The notes beneath the pieces are model-generated. The model was not told the origin of the DNA, searched no databases, and saw only the letters and a program-made list of their open reading frames with translations. 64,000 bases of DNA from Romanomermis culicivorax (taxonomy: Eukaryota > Nematoda > Enoplea > Mermithida > Mermithidae), in the NCBI GenBank assembly GCA_963922205.1, contig CAWUHX010000157.1, positions 315,001-379,000 on the forward strand. The letters run 5' to 3'. The translations under genes and the position numbers were made by a program. Of the stretch, positions 21,471 through 32,308 are shown piece after piece; the stretch's first letter is position 1; every line of letters starts with the position of its first letter.

Positions 21471-24230
21471 ATCAATGGAAAAATTTCTTGGTCAGTGAAC
21501 AGCAAACGGAATAGCTGAAAATTTCCTTGAATATCCTCACGGTTAAGTACTGAGGTATTTTGTCCAAATCGAGAGTGGATAAGCGTGAAAAAATTGAGCG
21601 TTTTTCTACAGTATAAAGTTTACCAATGGATGCAAATTGTGTATAATTGAACCTAAATTTTTTGGTTTTCGCTGCTTGGCTATACAATGTTTACTAAAGA
21701 AAGAGGTATGAATTCCCAATTGACCTTTCCTTATATACGAACTTTGGCTACCTACACCTTTTAACCTTAATCCCTTTTTTTCATTATTTGCTTTTCGCTT
21801 TAAGTGTGTCTATTTACTTTTGTGTATTTTGTTATTCTCTCTTTCTTTATTTCCTCGTTCTCTCTCTCTCGTTGGTCATTGAAAATTTATTGTTTACTTT
21901 CCAAAGTCTACTAGTACTAACAACAAGTGGCCTATCATTCTTCTTACTTTTTCTCATTTTATATATTTGTGATGTTGTTTGACATATTTTTACCTTTCCA
22001 TTTTGAAATTTACGGCCCCCAAAATTTATGTTTTCGCCGCCAACATTTACAAGCTCTGTGAGTGTGTCATAATTCTCTTTTCTATCTATCTCTCTCTCTG
22101 GAAAAATAAAAGTTGTAAAAGTTTCACTATTACTTTTCATTGGACGAAATTTGTATAGTAAAAGTAGAAGTTTTTTTTTTTTGAGTCCTATATTTCAAAA
22201 TTATGCGGCGCGACGCAACACAAGTCGTCAACAAATTTTAAAAGTTTGACTAATGTTATATATATTTTTCAAAAAAAAAAAGAATTATTTTTGCTTATGT
22301 AACTAGAAAATGAGTTTAAAAAAAAACTTTTCTTACTGATTCTAAAAATTTATTAGATTCAGTAGATGATAAAGATTTTAGTGGTCTGCTTTTTGGAGAG
22401 CACATTTTTAGACTATTGCTCACCTGCGTTTATTTCATTATGCTATATTTCATTTGTTTTAAAATGAACGTGAAAGTAAGTTCAATATAGGAAAATTGAT
22501 AAAGCTTATTACTGTAACGAATGGAACAATATTTTTCGTCCGTGAGCGGTAAGCAGAACAGCTGAAAATTTGTTGGATTTCCCCCATGTGGACAACGGTG
22601 TCACTTCTGTAACTACTGTGAGAAGTTTCATGGTCTGCCATATAGCTTTTTCGAAGTTCAGATCAGAGTTGAAAATTCTTTAAGAATCGTGGGTCTTTCT
22701 ATGATTCTGGCTTCCCAATTACCATGCACAAATTTTGTTTCTTTTTGTGCAGTATAAATTTTTCACATTCAGTGAAAATCGCGTCTCAAATTGAATCTAC
22801 TTTTTTGACTAATGAATTCCTTATCTACAGTATTCTGCTGGGCCAGTCCATAAGGCGCAAGAATATCCAATGCATTGTGACACTATGGCCACTGCGTGAA
22901 CACGTAATATTGTTTCATGCACACCATTGCAGAACTTCAGGACGCTGGGTTACTGTAGTGCAAGAAGTACCAGGTTATTGTAGTCATACATGTAACGGAG
23001 CTCCGAGGTCTGGGGGGGGGGTTGGAGCACTTTTTTCGGGCCGGGGGTCAGTAATTCCCAAAATTTTGGGGGGAGGGATCCCTGAAGGAAAAAAAATTCG
23101 AGTTTTTTTTTATGAAAAATGTCCGAAAAAACGGTTCAAAAAGTAGTAATTTTTGTCTAAAAATGATAAAATATATACTTATGGCGCGAAGCACAAAGAA
23201 AATTGACGTTTTTGACCATTTTTTGTTCAAAAATTGACATTTTTCAGTATTTTTTCGACTAAAACTATGGGGATCCCTAGGTCTACCATATGGCTAGCCA
23301 TAGGATTGGAAAATCCTGGGGGGGGGGGTCGCCCAATGGCTAGCCATATGGTCGACGATTTCTGGGGGGGGGGGTTCCCATAGCACTCCCCCCAATTACA
23401 TGTATGATTGTAGTACAAGAAACACCAATATGCTGTAATGGAAGTTACTTATACTCCATGCATTTTAAGCGATTCCAGGAAAGTAAGTTCAATAAAGAAA
23501 AATTAGTAAGCTTATTACTGTAATGAATCAAACAAAATTTTCCGTCCGTGAGCGGTGAGCAGAACAGGTTCAAATTTTTCCAATTTTTCAAAGGTCTCCC
23601 ATGATTTTAATTTTCCAATGCAGAAATCTATTTTTTTCTACAGTATAAATTTTTACACTCTGTGAAAATCGTGTACCGAATTGAACTTACTTTTTGATTA
23701 GTTATATTATCTACAGTATTCCGCAGTGCAAGTCACTAGGAAAAATTTTTACAGCGCATTGTGACACTTCAGCCACTGCATAAACCATGTCCCAACGGTT
23801 TTCTCTAATGTGAGAAGACTGCGAAATATTGTTTCATCCACACCATTGCGCAACTTCAGGACGCTGGGATACTGTAGTGGAAAAACTACCAGGTTACTGT
23901 AGTGAAAGAAATACCAAGATACCGGAGTGGAAGTCACCATTTTGAAATGATCGATGCAACGATTCCATGAAAGTTAAAACTAGTAAGCTTATTACTATAG
24001 TCAAAGAAAAAATTTTTTGTCATTGAGCGTCAAAAAGAAGAGCCGAAAAATTTCTTTTAGTAACCGGATTAGATGGTCAAAAGTTCTCGAGGCGCATATA
24101 GTTTTATAAAAATCAACACTTGATTTTTGCTTGTCCATTAGTCGTGGAGAATTTCAGCGTTTTTCTACAGTATAAAGTTTCCAATTGAGTGAAAATTACG
24201 TATCAAATTGAACATACTTTTTTGGTATTT
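21440..24230. repeat. dispersed 500-1,000-bp repeat units
   Basis: A block with AGCTTATTACTGTAA(C/T)GAAT..., TTTTTCGTCCGTGAGCGGTAAGCAGAACAGCTGAAAATTT recurs from about 21,450, 22,495, 23,510 and 23,985. It is followed by TTTTTCTACAGTATAAATTTTTCACA and GTGAAAATCG. Units at 22,490 and 23,500 share later parts too, including CAGCCACTGC and CAACTTCAGGACGCTGGG(A/T)TACTGTAGTG. A G-run MITE (22,986-23,405) is inserted in the second unit. No gene. Confidence 0.6.
22986..23405. mobile_element. G-run MITE with ATACATGTAA termini, copy 1
   Basis: Ends ATACATGTAAC and TTACATGTAT are inverted (10 bp, near palindromic). Inside are runs of 9-12 guanines (near 23,013, 23,320 and 23,364), the palindromic block CCATATGGCTAGCCAT and a TTTTCAGTATTTTTTCG block. 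The same features recur, in reverse complement, at 50,793 and 51,271. Non-autonomous, about 420 bp, no frame. Confidence 0.75.
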
Positions 24231-24571
24231 TCAAAATGTCCGAACAATGGTCCAGTATACTTTTTCATCATATGTTAGTTTATTGCTGTCTCGAAAAAGT
24301 GTCACTTACATACAGTATCCTACTTCAAATGCCTCGACTTGAGATTTCGCTTCGGCCTTTCAGGCCGTACAAAATCTCATTTTTTTACAAGCTGGTACTG
24401 TTTCACACATGCGTGGCCTTGAAAATGTACTAAAACGACCTTACCTTTACTTCCTGTTGTATAACTAATAATTTGTGAATAAAATTATACGATTCTCCTC
24501 ACGAAATCTTACAATGGCTTTAATCCTAAATTATGACCTTTTGTAGTAGTTCACCACCACTATTTTTTTTT

Positions 24572-24775
24572 GGCTTAGGCTTAGGCTTAGGCTTAGGCTT
24601 AGGCTTAGGCTTAGGCTTAGGCTTAGGCTTAGGCTTAGGCTTAGGCTTAGGCTTAGGCTTAGGCTTAGGCTTAGGCTTAGGCTCAGGCTTAGGCTTAGGC
24701 TTAGGCTTAGGCTTAGGCTTAGGCTTAGGCTTAGGCTTAGGCTTAGGCTTAGGCTTAGGCTTAGGCTTAGGCTTT
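24572..24775 (+). repeat. interstitial telomeric array 2 (TTAGGC on +)
   Basis: About 34 tandem GGCTTA hexamers, almost perfect, with a single GGCTCA variant near 24,680. The orientation is that of a right-hand chromosome end, opposite to array 1. High perfection suggests recent origin or homogenisation. Lys-Pro and Gly-Leu frames through it are artefacts of the repeat. Confidence 0.95.
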
Positions 24776-24871
24776 ATTGAATAATATTGCAGCTTTTTGG
24801 CCGTGTCCATAATGCAAAGTTGTTTGAAATAATGAAAATAATAAATAGGAATTAAAAGGTTAATTTTTAAG

Positions 24872-24946
24872 TGAGTGTTTGGCTCAGTGGTAACGCACTG
24901 GAGCGTTTGAATCAAAAGGTTGCAGGTTCGAAACCTACCTGATGAC
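24872..24946 (+). repeat. tRNA-like SINE head
   Basis: A box TGGCTCAGTGG (about 24,880) and B box GTTCGAAAC (about 24,925) match pol III consensus. The T stem GCAGG/CCTAC has one mismatch. An anticodon-loop-like GTTTGAATC resembles tRNA-Gln, but acceptor pairing is absent. An A-rich stretch follows (GACAAAAAAATCACC). Best described as a tRNA-derived SINE or pseudo-tRNA. Confidence 0.45.
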
Positions 24947-26350
24947 AAAAAAATCACCGAAAAACTAAACAAATGAAAAAAAATGAAAAAATTAGTGTTG
25001 GGGAACTACTTCAAAAGGTCCCTAAATTATTGTATATTTTCCATTCTTTTATATAGTATTGGATTAGTGGATTTTTTATCCGGTTTATCAATTTGTTTAT
25101 TCATTTTTAATTTTATTCATTTTTTCATATATTTTGCTTGTTTTATTCTAATTTTCTCTTACTTTCTATTTCATTTTTATTCATTTATCTTTTTATTTAA
25201 TCTTTCTAAATTCCTGTTGTATAAACACTGATTTGTGGACAAAATTATGCGATACTTTCCAAAATTACTGTACATTTATTCGAAATACTTTTGTAGCCTT
25301 CGATTATTGGATTTCATTTTATTTATTAATTTTTCATTTAAATTTTTGAATTATTTTGCTTTTTTTATACTATTTTTGTGTTACTTTTTCATTTCGTTTT
25401 TTTATCTATATTTTTATTATTTTTCCAACTTCCTGTCGTATAAATTCAAACTTATGGACAAAATTATACGATAATTTTTTTCCTGAATTCTTACAGTAAC
25501 TACAATCTAAAATTAATTTATATTGTTTCCATTTTTTGGTTCTTTTATGTAATACTCGATCTGATATGGATTTTTTATTTTGTTTTATTAATTTGTTCAT
25601 TCATTTTTAATTTAATTTATTTTTCTATTACCTTGCTTGTTTTATTCTATTTTTCTGTTACTCTTTCATTTCATTTTTTATTTTTTTTTATTTTTTTAAC
25701 TTTCGTACCCTTTTAACTTCTTGTCGCATAAATACTAATTTATGGACAAAAGTATACGATTTTTGTACTCGTGAATTCTGAAAGTAACTGTAATCCAAAA
25801 TTACTGTATGTTTTGTCCGTTTTTCGATTATTTTATTTAGTATTCGATTGGTGGATTTTTTATTTTGTTTATACATTTTTTCAATTATTTGCTTGTTTTA
25901 TTCTTATTTTGCTGTCACTTTTTATTTCTCTTTATTTATTTATTTACGTTTTCACTTTTAATTTTTTCAGCTTCTTATTGTACAACTACTAATTTGTGTA
26001 CAAAATTATCCTTTTCTTTATGAATTATTACAGTAACTCCAATCCAAAATTACTGTATATTTTTTATATTTTTCGGTTTCTAATTCGTGGTATTTGATGA
26101 TTATATATTTTATTGACTTTCTCATTTACTTTTTATTTTATTCTTTTTTTCAATTATGTTGCTTGTTTTAGTCTATTTTTTGTCACTTTTTTATTTTTTT
26201 CCTTTTTTAATTTTTTCAACTTCCTGTCGTATAATTACTAATTTGTGAACAAAATTATACTTTTCCGCATGAATTTTTACAGTAACTTGTATATCCCAAA
26301 TTACTGTATATCTTTCCATTCTTTCATGTATAGTACTCGATTAGTGGATT

Positions 26351-27004
26351 TTCGCGCCCTTCATTTATTTTTATGAAATAACCTCAATTGGCAATATTGT
26401 ACGTTGGCAGTCTACACTCTTAATCCTACTGTACTTTGTGTCACCTATACGAAATGTGTACCTTTCACTTCGTTTTTTTATACAACCTACCTTTTTATCT
26501 TTCTCGGACATCATTTCACTCTTTTCTTTTTGGATGACACTCGAAAAGTGACACTCGATATTTGACATTTTGCTCGTTGATATTAGACATATATATACAG
26601 TAAATACAGAAAAATGAAGAAAGACAGTCTCCCACTTTTGTATGCATTTACAGAACAGGAATGGAGAATGATCGATTTTTTGCTGTTGTCGCTACTCGCA
26701 TTTACGACCATTCCTCTTCGTCCCGAAAGACTGATGATTTTGTTTTTGTTTACTCTCTCTCTCTTTCTCTGAAAATGAAACTTTGGACAGTAATGGAGAC
26801 GAAAAGAAGAACAAATGGTAATTTTTGTATTCGCAGGTTCATTGGTGAGCGAAGATTACTGCTGCTTGCTGAATTTTATGTCGTGAAGTAATTTTTGTGG
26901 TGTTTTTGACGTTTGTAATTTTTGAATGGCAAATATTTAGTTGTCTATGTTTTTTGTCTTATATTGTGTATTTTCAATTTTATTTTCCTTAGGTTTAGAT
27001 CCAG
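26351..27004. other. intergenic, no gene
   Basis: Short frames on both strands (26,371-26,568 minus; 26,661-26,891 plus) show no recognised domain. The sequence near 26,890-26,990 is partly repeated at 27,885-27,975 across telomeric array 3. Confidence 0.4.
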
Positions 27005-27860
27005 ATTTGCTGAGATTTAGATCTAGGTTTAGGCTTAGCCTTAGGCTTAGGCTTAGGCTTAGGCTTAGGCTTAGGCTTAGGCTTAGGCTTAGGCTTAGGC
27101 TTAGGCTTAGGCTTAGGCTTAGGCTTAGGCTTAGGCTTAGGCTTAGGCTTAGGCTTAGGCTTAGGCTTAGGCTTAGGCTTAGGCTTAGGCTTAGGCTTAG
27201 GCTTAGGCTTAGGCTTAGGCTTAGGCTTAAGCTTAGCTTTAGGCTTGCTTTGCCTTAGGCTTAGGCTTAGGCTTAGGCTTAGGCTTAGGCTTAGGCTAAG
27301 GCTTAGGCTTGGGCTTAGGCTTAGGCTTAGGCTTAGGCTTAGGCTTAGGCTTAGGCTTAGGCTTAGGCTTAGGCTTAGGCTTAGGCTTAGGCTTAGGCTT
27401 AGGCTTAGGCTTAGGCTTAGGCTTAGGCTTAGGCTTAGGCTTAGGCTTAGGCTTAGGCTTAGGCTTAGGCTTAGGCTTAGGCTTAGGCTTAGGCTTAGGC
27501 TTAGGCTTAGGCTTAGGCTTAGGCTTAGGCTTAGGCTTGGGCTTAGGCTTAGGCTTAGGCTTAAGCTTAGCTTTAGGCTTGCTTTGCCTTAGGCTTAGGC
27601 TTAGGCTTAGGCTTAGGCTTAGGCTTAGGCTTAGGCTTAGGCTTAGGCTTAGGCTTAGGCTTAGGCTTAGGCTTAGGCTCAGGCTTAGGCTTAGGCTTAG
27701 GCTTAATCTTAGGCTTAGGCTTATGCTTAGGCTTATGCTTAGGCTTGCTTTGCCTTAGGCTTAGGCTTAGGCTTAAGCTTAGCTTTAGGCTTGCTTTGGC
27801 TTAGGCTTAGGCTTCGGCTCAGGCTCAGGCTTAGGCTCAAGCTTAGACTTATGCTTAGTC
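27005..27860 (+). repeat. interstitial telomeric array 3 (TTAGGC on +)
   Basis: About 850 bp, mostly perfect TTAGGC. A variant block, TTAAGCTTAGCTTTAGGC followed by TTGCTTTGCC, occurs at 27,227 and 27,561 (334 bp apart). The same block with a slightly different end recurs at 27,773. This shows segmental duplication inside the array. Both ends decay (TTTAGATCT on the left; GGCTCAGGCTCA, then TTATGCTTAGTC on the right). Arg-Leu and Gly-Leu frames through it are artefacts. Confidence 0.95.
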
Positions 27861-28919
27861 TGTCATGAACAAAGTATTCTTGGACTTTTGATTTTTGTAA
27901 TTTTTGGATGACGTTTGTATGGTTTTGTCTCTCTTTTTCATGTTTTTTTGCCTTATTGTGTATTCTTTTGTCTCTAGTTTTCATACTTTTTACCTTATCT
28001 TTTTCTTCTTAGTTTTTCATTCATAGTTTTTTTAGTTAATGATTCAGTTTTCTCGATCGGCCTTTTCCGATTTCTAATGCTGCAAAAGAAGTATATTTTC
28101 TTTTGTGTTTATGTTTGTTGCTTTGATTTCTCTCTACGATTTTATTCTTTTATATTTTTATATTCCTTTTCGATAATGGAAGATTAGTCTAGTTCTCCCG
28201 AGTTCAACAAATCTGGGTTTGCACTTCGACGACTGCATTTTTTTCTGTGACGTAAATTCGTAGTTTTATTTGACTTGTATATTAAACATTTTTGTAGTTT
28301 TTTCAATGTTTCTTTTTTGTTCAGTTTTCTTTTCTATTTTCTCTTCTATTTCCTACGTTATTTTTTCATCAATTTTTTGTTTTTTACTGTGTTCGTTTGT
28401 TTATAGTAATTTTAATTTTTTTCTTTTATCTTAAATACGTTTATTTTCGTCTGGTGGGATTTCTTTTTTCTTTTTTTCACTGTTTTGTTTGTTTTACTCT
28501 ATTTCTCTGTTACCTCTCATTTAGTTTTAATTATTTTCTTAACTTTTCTGATTCGTATTGTTTTGTCCCTTTTTATTATACGCTTCTGTGATTTTCGTTT
28601 GTTTTTTCTACCTATGTATTTCTCTTTCTCGCTTATTTCTCGTTTATTTGAGTTTTTCTGTTGTATTTCATTGATCTTTTGTCTCCCGCTCTGGTTTTAT
28701 GTTTTTTCGCACATTTTCTCATTTTCTGGGCCCGCATTTTTATATTACAATTGATTAAGAAATATTACTCTGTTTTATTTTCTATTTTTCATTTTTTTCA
28801 ATCTTTTTTTGAATTCGTATTATCGGATTTTGTTCTTTATATTCTGTGTTATTTACGTTTTCGTTTCCCGTCTTTACTTTTTAATTTTTTCTTATTTTTT
28901 GGTTCTTTCCTTTGGTTTC
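27861..28919. other. intergenic, T-rich, no gene
   Basis: Strongly T-rich plus strand. Hydrophobic Phe/Leu-rich frames are a product of base composition. No RNA or coding feature supported. Confidence 0.4.
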
Positions 28920-30640
28920 TTTACTGCGATTTTGTTTATTGTACTTGCTTTCTTTCGGTCTTTTTCTGGGATTTTGTTAAATGTTTATTTTGTTTTTTTT
29001 TGCGATTTTGTTTATTGTGCTTTTTTCTTTCGATTTATTTTCTGCGATTTTGTTTATTGTGCTTTTTTCTTTTGTTCTTTTTTCTGGGATTTATTTATTG
29101 TGCTTTTTTCTTTTGTTTTTCTGAGATTTTAGTTGCTGTGCTTTTTTTCTTTGGTTTATTTTCTGCAATTTTGTTAATTGTGCTTTTTTCTTTTGGTTTT
29201 TTTCTGACATTTTGTTTATTGTGCTTGTTTTCTGAAATTTTGTTTATTGCACTTTTTTCTTTTGCTTTTTTTGAGGTTTAGTTTATTGTGCTTTTTTCTG
29301 CAATTTTTTTAATTGTGCTTTTTTCTTTTGGTTTTTTTCTGACATTTTGTTTATTGTGCTTGTTTTCTGAAATTTTGTTTATTGCACTTTTTTCTTTTGC
29401 TTTTTTTTGAGGTTTAGTTTATTGTGCTTTTTTCTGCAATTTTTTTAATTGTGCTTTTTCTTTCGGTTTTTTTTCTGAGATTTTGTTTAGTGTGCTTGTT
29501 TTCATTTGGTTTTTTTCTGAGATTTTAGTTACTGTGCTTTTTTTCTTTGGTTTATTTTCTGCAATTTTGTTAATTGTGCTTTTTTCTTTTGGTTTTTTTC
29601 TGACATTTTGTTTATTGTGCTTGTTTTCTGAAATTTTGTTTATTGCACTTTTTTCTTTTGCTTTTTTTTGAGGTTTAGTTTATTGTGCTTTTTTCTGCAA
29701 TTTTTTTAATTGTGCTTTTTCTTTCGGTTTTTTTTTCTGAGATTTTGTTTAGTGTGCTTGTTTTCATTTGGTTTTTTTCTGAGATTTTAGTTACTGTGCT
29801 TTTTTTCTTTGGTTTATTTTCTGCAATTTTGTTAATTGTGCTTTTTTCTTTTGGTTTTTTTTCTGACATTTTGTTTATTGTGCTTTTTTTCTGAAATTTT
29901 GTTTACTACACTTTTTCCTTTTGCTTTTTTCTAATGTTTTGTTTCTTGTGCTTTTTTCTGCAATTTTGTTAATTGTGCTTTTTCTTTCGGTTTTTTCTGA
30001 GATTTTGTTTATTGTGCTTGTTTTCATTTGGTTTTTTTCTGAGATTTTAGTTACTGTGCTTTTTTTCTTTAGTTTATTTTCTGCAATTTTGTTAATTGTG
30101 CTTTTTTCTTTTGGTTTTTTTCTGACATTTTGTTTATTGTGCTTGTTTTCTGAAATTTTGTTTATTGCACTTTTTTCTTTTGCTTTTTTTTGAGGTTTAG
30201 TTTATTGTGCTTTTTTCTGCAATTTTTTTAATTGTGCTTTTTCTTTCGGTTTTTTTTTCTGAGATTTTGTTTAGTGTGCTTGTTTTCTTTTGTTTTTTTC
30301 TGAGACTTTCTTTCGTGTGCGTTTTTCTTTTGGGTTTTCTGCGATTTTGTTTACAGTGCCTCTATCTTTTTTATTTTTTCTGCGATTTTGTTATTGCGCT
30401 TTTTTTCTCTGGATTTCATTTCTGCGATTTTGTTAATTGTGTTTTTTCTGAGATTTTGTTTATTATGCTTTTTTTCTTTCGATTTTTCTGCGATTTTATT
30501 GTGCCTCTTTTTTTTGCTTTCTCTGCAATTTGGTTGATTGTACTGCCTTTGTTTTGTTTTTTGTACGATTTTGTTTGTTGTGATTTTTTCTTTCCATTTT
30601 CTACATTTTTATGCATAATATTGCTTTGTTTCGTCTTCAT
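28920..30640. repeat. T-rich 42-bp minisatellite with ~260-bp higher-order period
   Basis: The basic unit is about 42 bp, of the form TTTTTTCTGNNATTTTGTTTATTGTGC followed by a T/C-rich filler. Six or so variants recur in fixed order with a period near 260 bp: GAGATTTTAGTTACTGTGC is at about 29,519, 29,781 and 30,041, and GACATTTTGTTTATTGTGCTTG at about 29,342, 29,603 and 30,124. Because 42 is a multiple of three, long frames persist on both strands: Phe/Leu/Ile-rich on plus, and a 14-residue KSTINKISEKNxxx repeat on minus. A repeat-protein gene is not excluded, but no start, splice structure or full frame supports one. Confidence 0.7.
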
Positions 30641-32223
30641 TTTTTATAATATTCTTACTGCTTTTCTTTTTTTTGGCGTTTGTTTCCCACGTTTCACGAA
30701 CGTACCGTTTTTCTTATCATTTCCTAATCTTTTCATTTTTTCTCTACCCAAATTTTCAATGTTACATTTCGTGAATAAATCCTCAACTGCAAAATCCCGC
30801 TTTTCCACCCAAAAAAAACAGGAAATGCATTTCGCGCCGCAAAACAAAAAAAAAAAGAAAAAAGTTTCGTCCGCAAACTTTTCGGACAAATATACGTGTA
30901 GGCGTGTTAATTTTTTCGTCACTTTTTTCTTCTCCTGTAATGAGCAGCAGAAAAGCTAAAGAAACTTTTGTTTCCAAAAATGTGTTATGTTGTGTGATGA
31001 GAGGAGAGACACACATTTTGTTATAAGTTGGAAATTTTCGCCACCATCACCACCAAAAGCCAGACGCCCCTTCTCGGCTGCAAAATGGGGCAATTAAAAG
31101 CAACAAATGTTTCGGTGGCGGTAGCAGAGCCTTTGCTGCTTCCTTGTGGTCACTAGTTTTGGCCGAAAAAATGGCCCATAACCAGTCCTCCACCTCCACC
31201 TCCTCCTTATGGTCACTCGTTTATGCAAATTTTTGGATTTGGATTTTTTCCACCAGACTAAACGGGCCGGTCAGTTTTGTGTGTGTGTGCGCGCGAGAAA
31301 ATTATTGATGATGGCGCGTGGTCATCGAAGGTCGAGAGCGCACCATATGTTCAGGGTGTGGCTTGAAGGATTTTGGACGATTTTCTTGTTTTTTTTGTGT
31401 TGCCTAAATGGGCCAATTAATGATCACTTCCGCGTAGAAGAATGATAAACTCTTCATTAATTAGTGACGGTTGATTAATTTTCTATTCCCCTCTTTCTCT
31501 CTCTCTCTATCTTCTTAGGAAATCTGTCCGAAAATTGTCACAGTAGGAAAATAGAAAATGTTTATAAAATGTATACTTGATCTTTTTTCGATGCACATTC
31601 AGAAGGCTGTTCATAATAAAGAATGATGTGATAAATTTATTCAGTTTTCCCGTCAAGAAACTGAATTATGTTGCGTTGGAGATTGATGTCTACTTTCTTC
31701 TTCTAATCAACCAGTAGTTCAGTTTACTCGTTTTACGATCCTTACACTTTTCGACTGTATACTGTAATTGATATTGCGTACTTTTTTGACGAGGAGCATC
31801 GCCAACGCCAAGCGAGCCTGTCGTCAATTCGATTGATCAGCAAAGATTATGGAATTTTTTAGCTTTTTCCACACAAATTTTCTTGCTTAGTGTTAGGTTT
31901 AGGCTTAGGCTTAGGCTTACACTTAAGAAGCACTAGACTACATTTTTTCGATTAATCAAATCGATGGATGACACATTTTTTTCAATCAATCAAACTGATG
32001 ACAGTTCTCGCCGCTCGGCAATGCTTAGTCTTTTTTGTTGGTCACTTGGCGTTTTTTCATTCCATTTAAAATTAGTATTCATTTGTTTACACATTTTCAG
32101 GTTTACACAGTTTATTATTTACGATTCTTGTTCAACGGGGTTATTTTATTTATCGCATTTTGTTTTCAAAATTTTCTTACTCGAATTTAATTCGATTTAA
32201 ATTTTGAATAACGACATCATTTT
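30641..32223. other. region upstream of the nephrin-like gene
   Basis: No supported gene. The region holds CT microsatellites (near 31,490), a short TTAGGC relic (31,888-31,917) and a block at 31,976-32,026 shared with the flank of telomeric array 1. It presumably contains the promoter of the downstream gene, but I see no motif that fixes it. Confidence 0.4.
31888..31917 (+). repeat. short TTAGGC-like relic
   Basis: Four TTAGGC-type hexamers (GTTAGGTTTAGGCTTAGGC and on). They lie about 60 bp upstream of a ~50-bp block that also follows telomeric array 1, so this may be a decayed copy of the same array-bearing unit. Confidence 0.6.
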
Positions 32224-32308
32224 ATGTGCGTTCGAAGTTCGGCTATGTGCATTACAATCGGGCATATTCGCTTGATTTTCGCCCTTCTGATATTGCGTAC
32301 TTTTCCGA
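32224..32308 (+). CDS. syg-2: nephrin-like gene, signal-peptide exon
   Basis: ATG at 32,245 (or in-frame ATG at 32,224, preceded by an in-frame TAA) encodes MCITIGHIRLIFALLILRTFP, with the hydrophobic core LIFALLIL of a signal peptide. It ends in phase 1 before GTAAG. That is the phase required by the first Ig exon 2.4 kb downstream, where A+AT gives Asn. No competing signal exon is visible closer to the Ig exons. RNA evidence is absent. Confidence 0.7.

Larger units (their letters stand above)
24440..26350. repeat. ~250-bp AT-rich satellite
   Basis: The unit marker CTTCCTGT(C/T)GTATAANTACTAATTTGTGNACAAAATTATACG starts near 24,449, 25,210, 25,430, 25,717, 25,970 and 26,219. It is followed by GAATTNTTACAGTAACTNNAATCCAAAATTACTGTATATTTT. 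Spacing is 220-290 bp, except for the first gap of about 760 bp, which holds telomeric array 2 and a SINE-like sequence. Not coding. Confidence 0.75.

Noticed and set aside
20517..27860. True chromosome end
   Set aside because: Arrays have long sequence on both sides and opposite polarity, so they are interstitial as assembled.
24526..27984. Lys-Pro, Gly-Leu and Arg-Leu repeat frames on both strands
   Set aside because: They are translations of the TTAGGC arrays with no flanking gene structure.
28661..30959. Long Phe/Leu/Ile-rich frames resembling multi-pass membrane proteins
   Set aside because: They follow from T-rich minisatellite DNA; there is no conserved motif, and the frames begin and end with the repeats.
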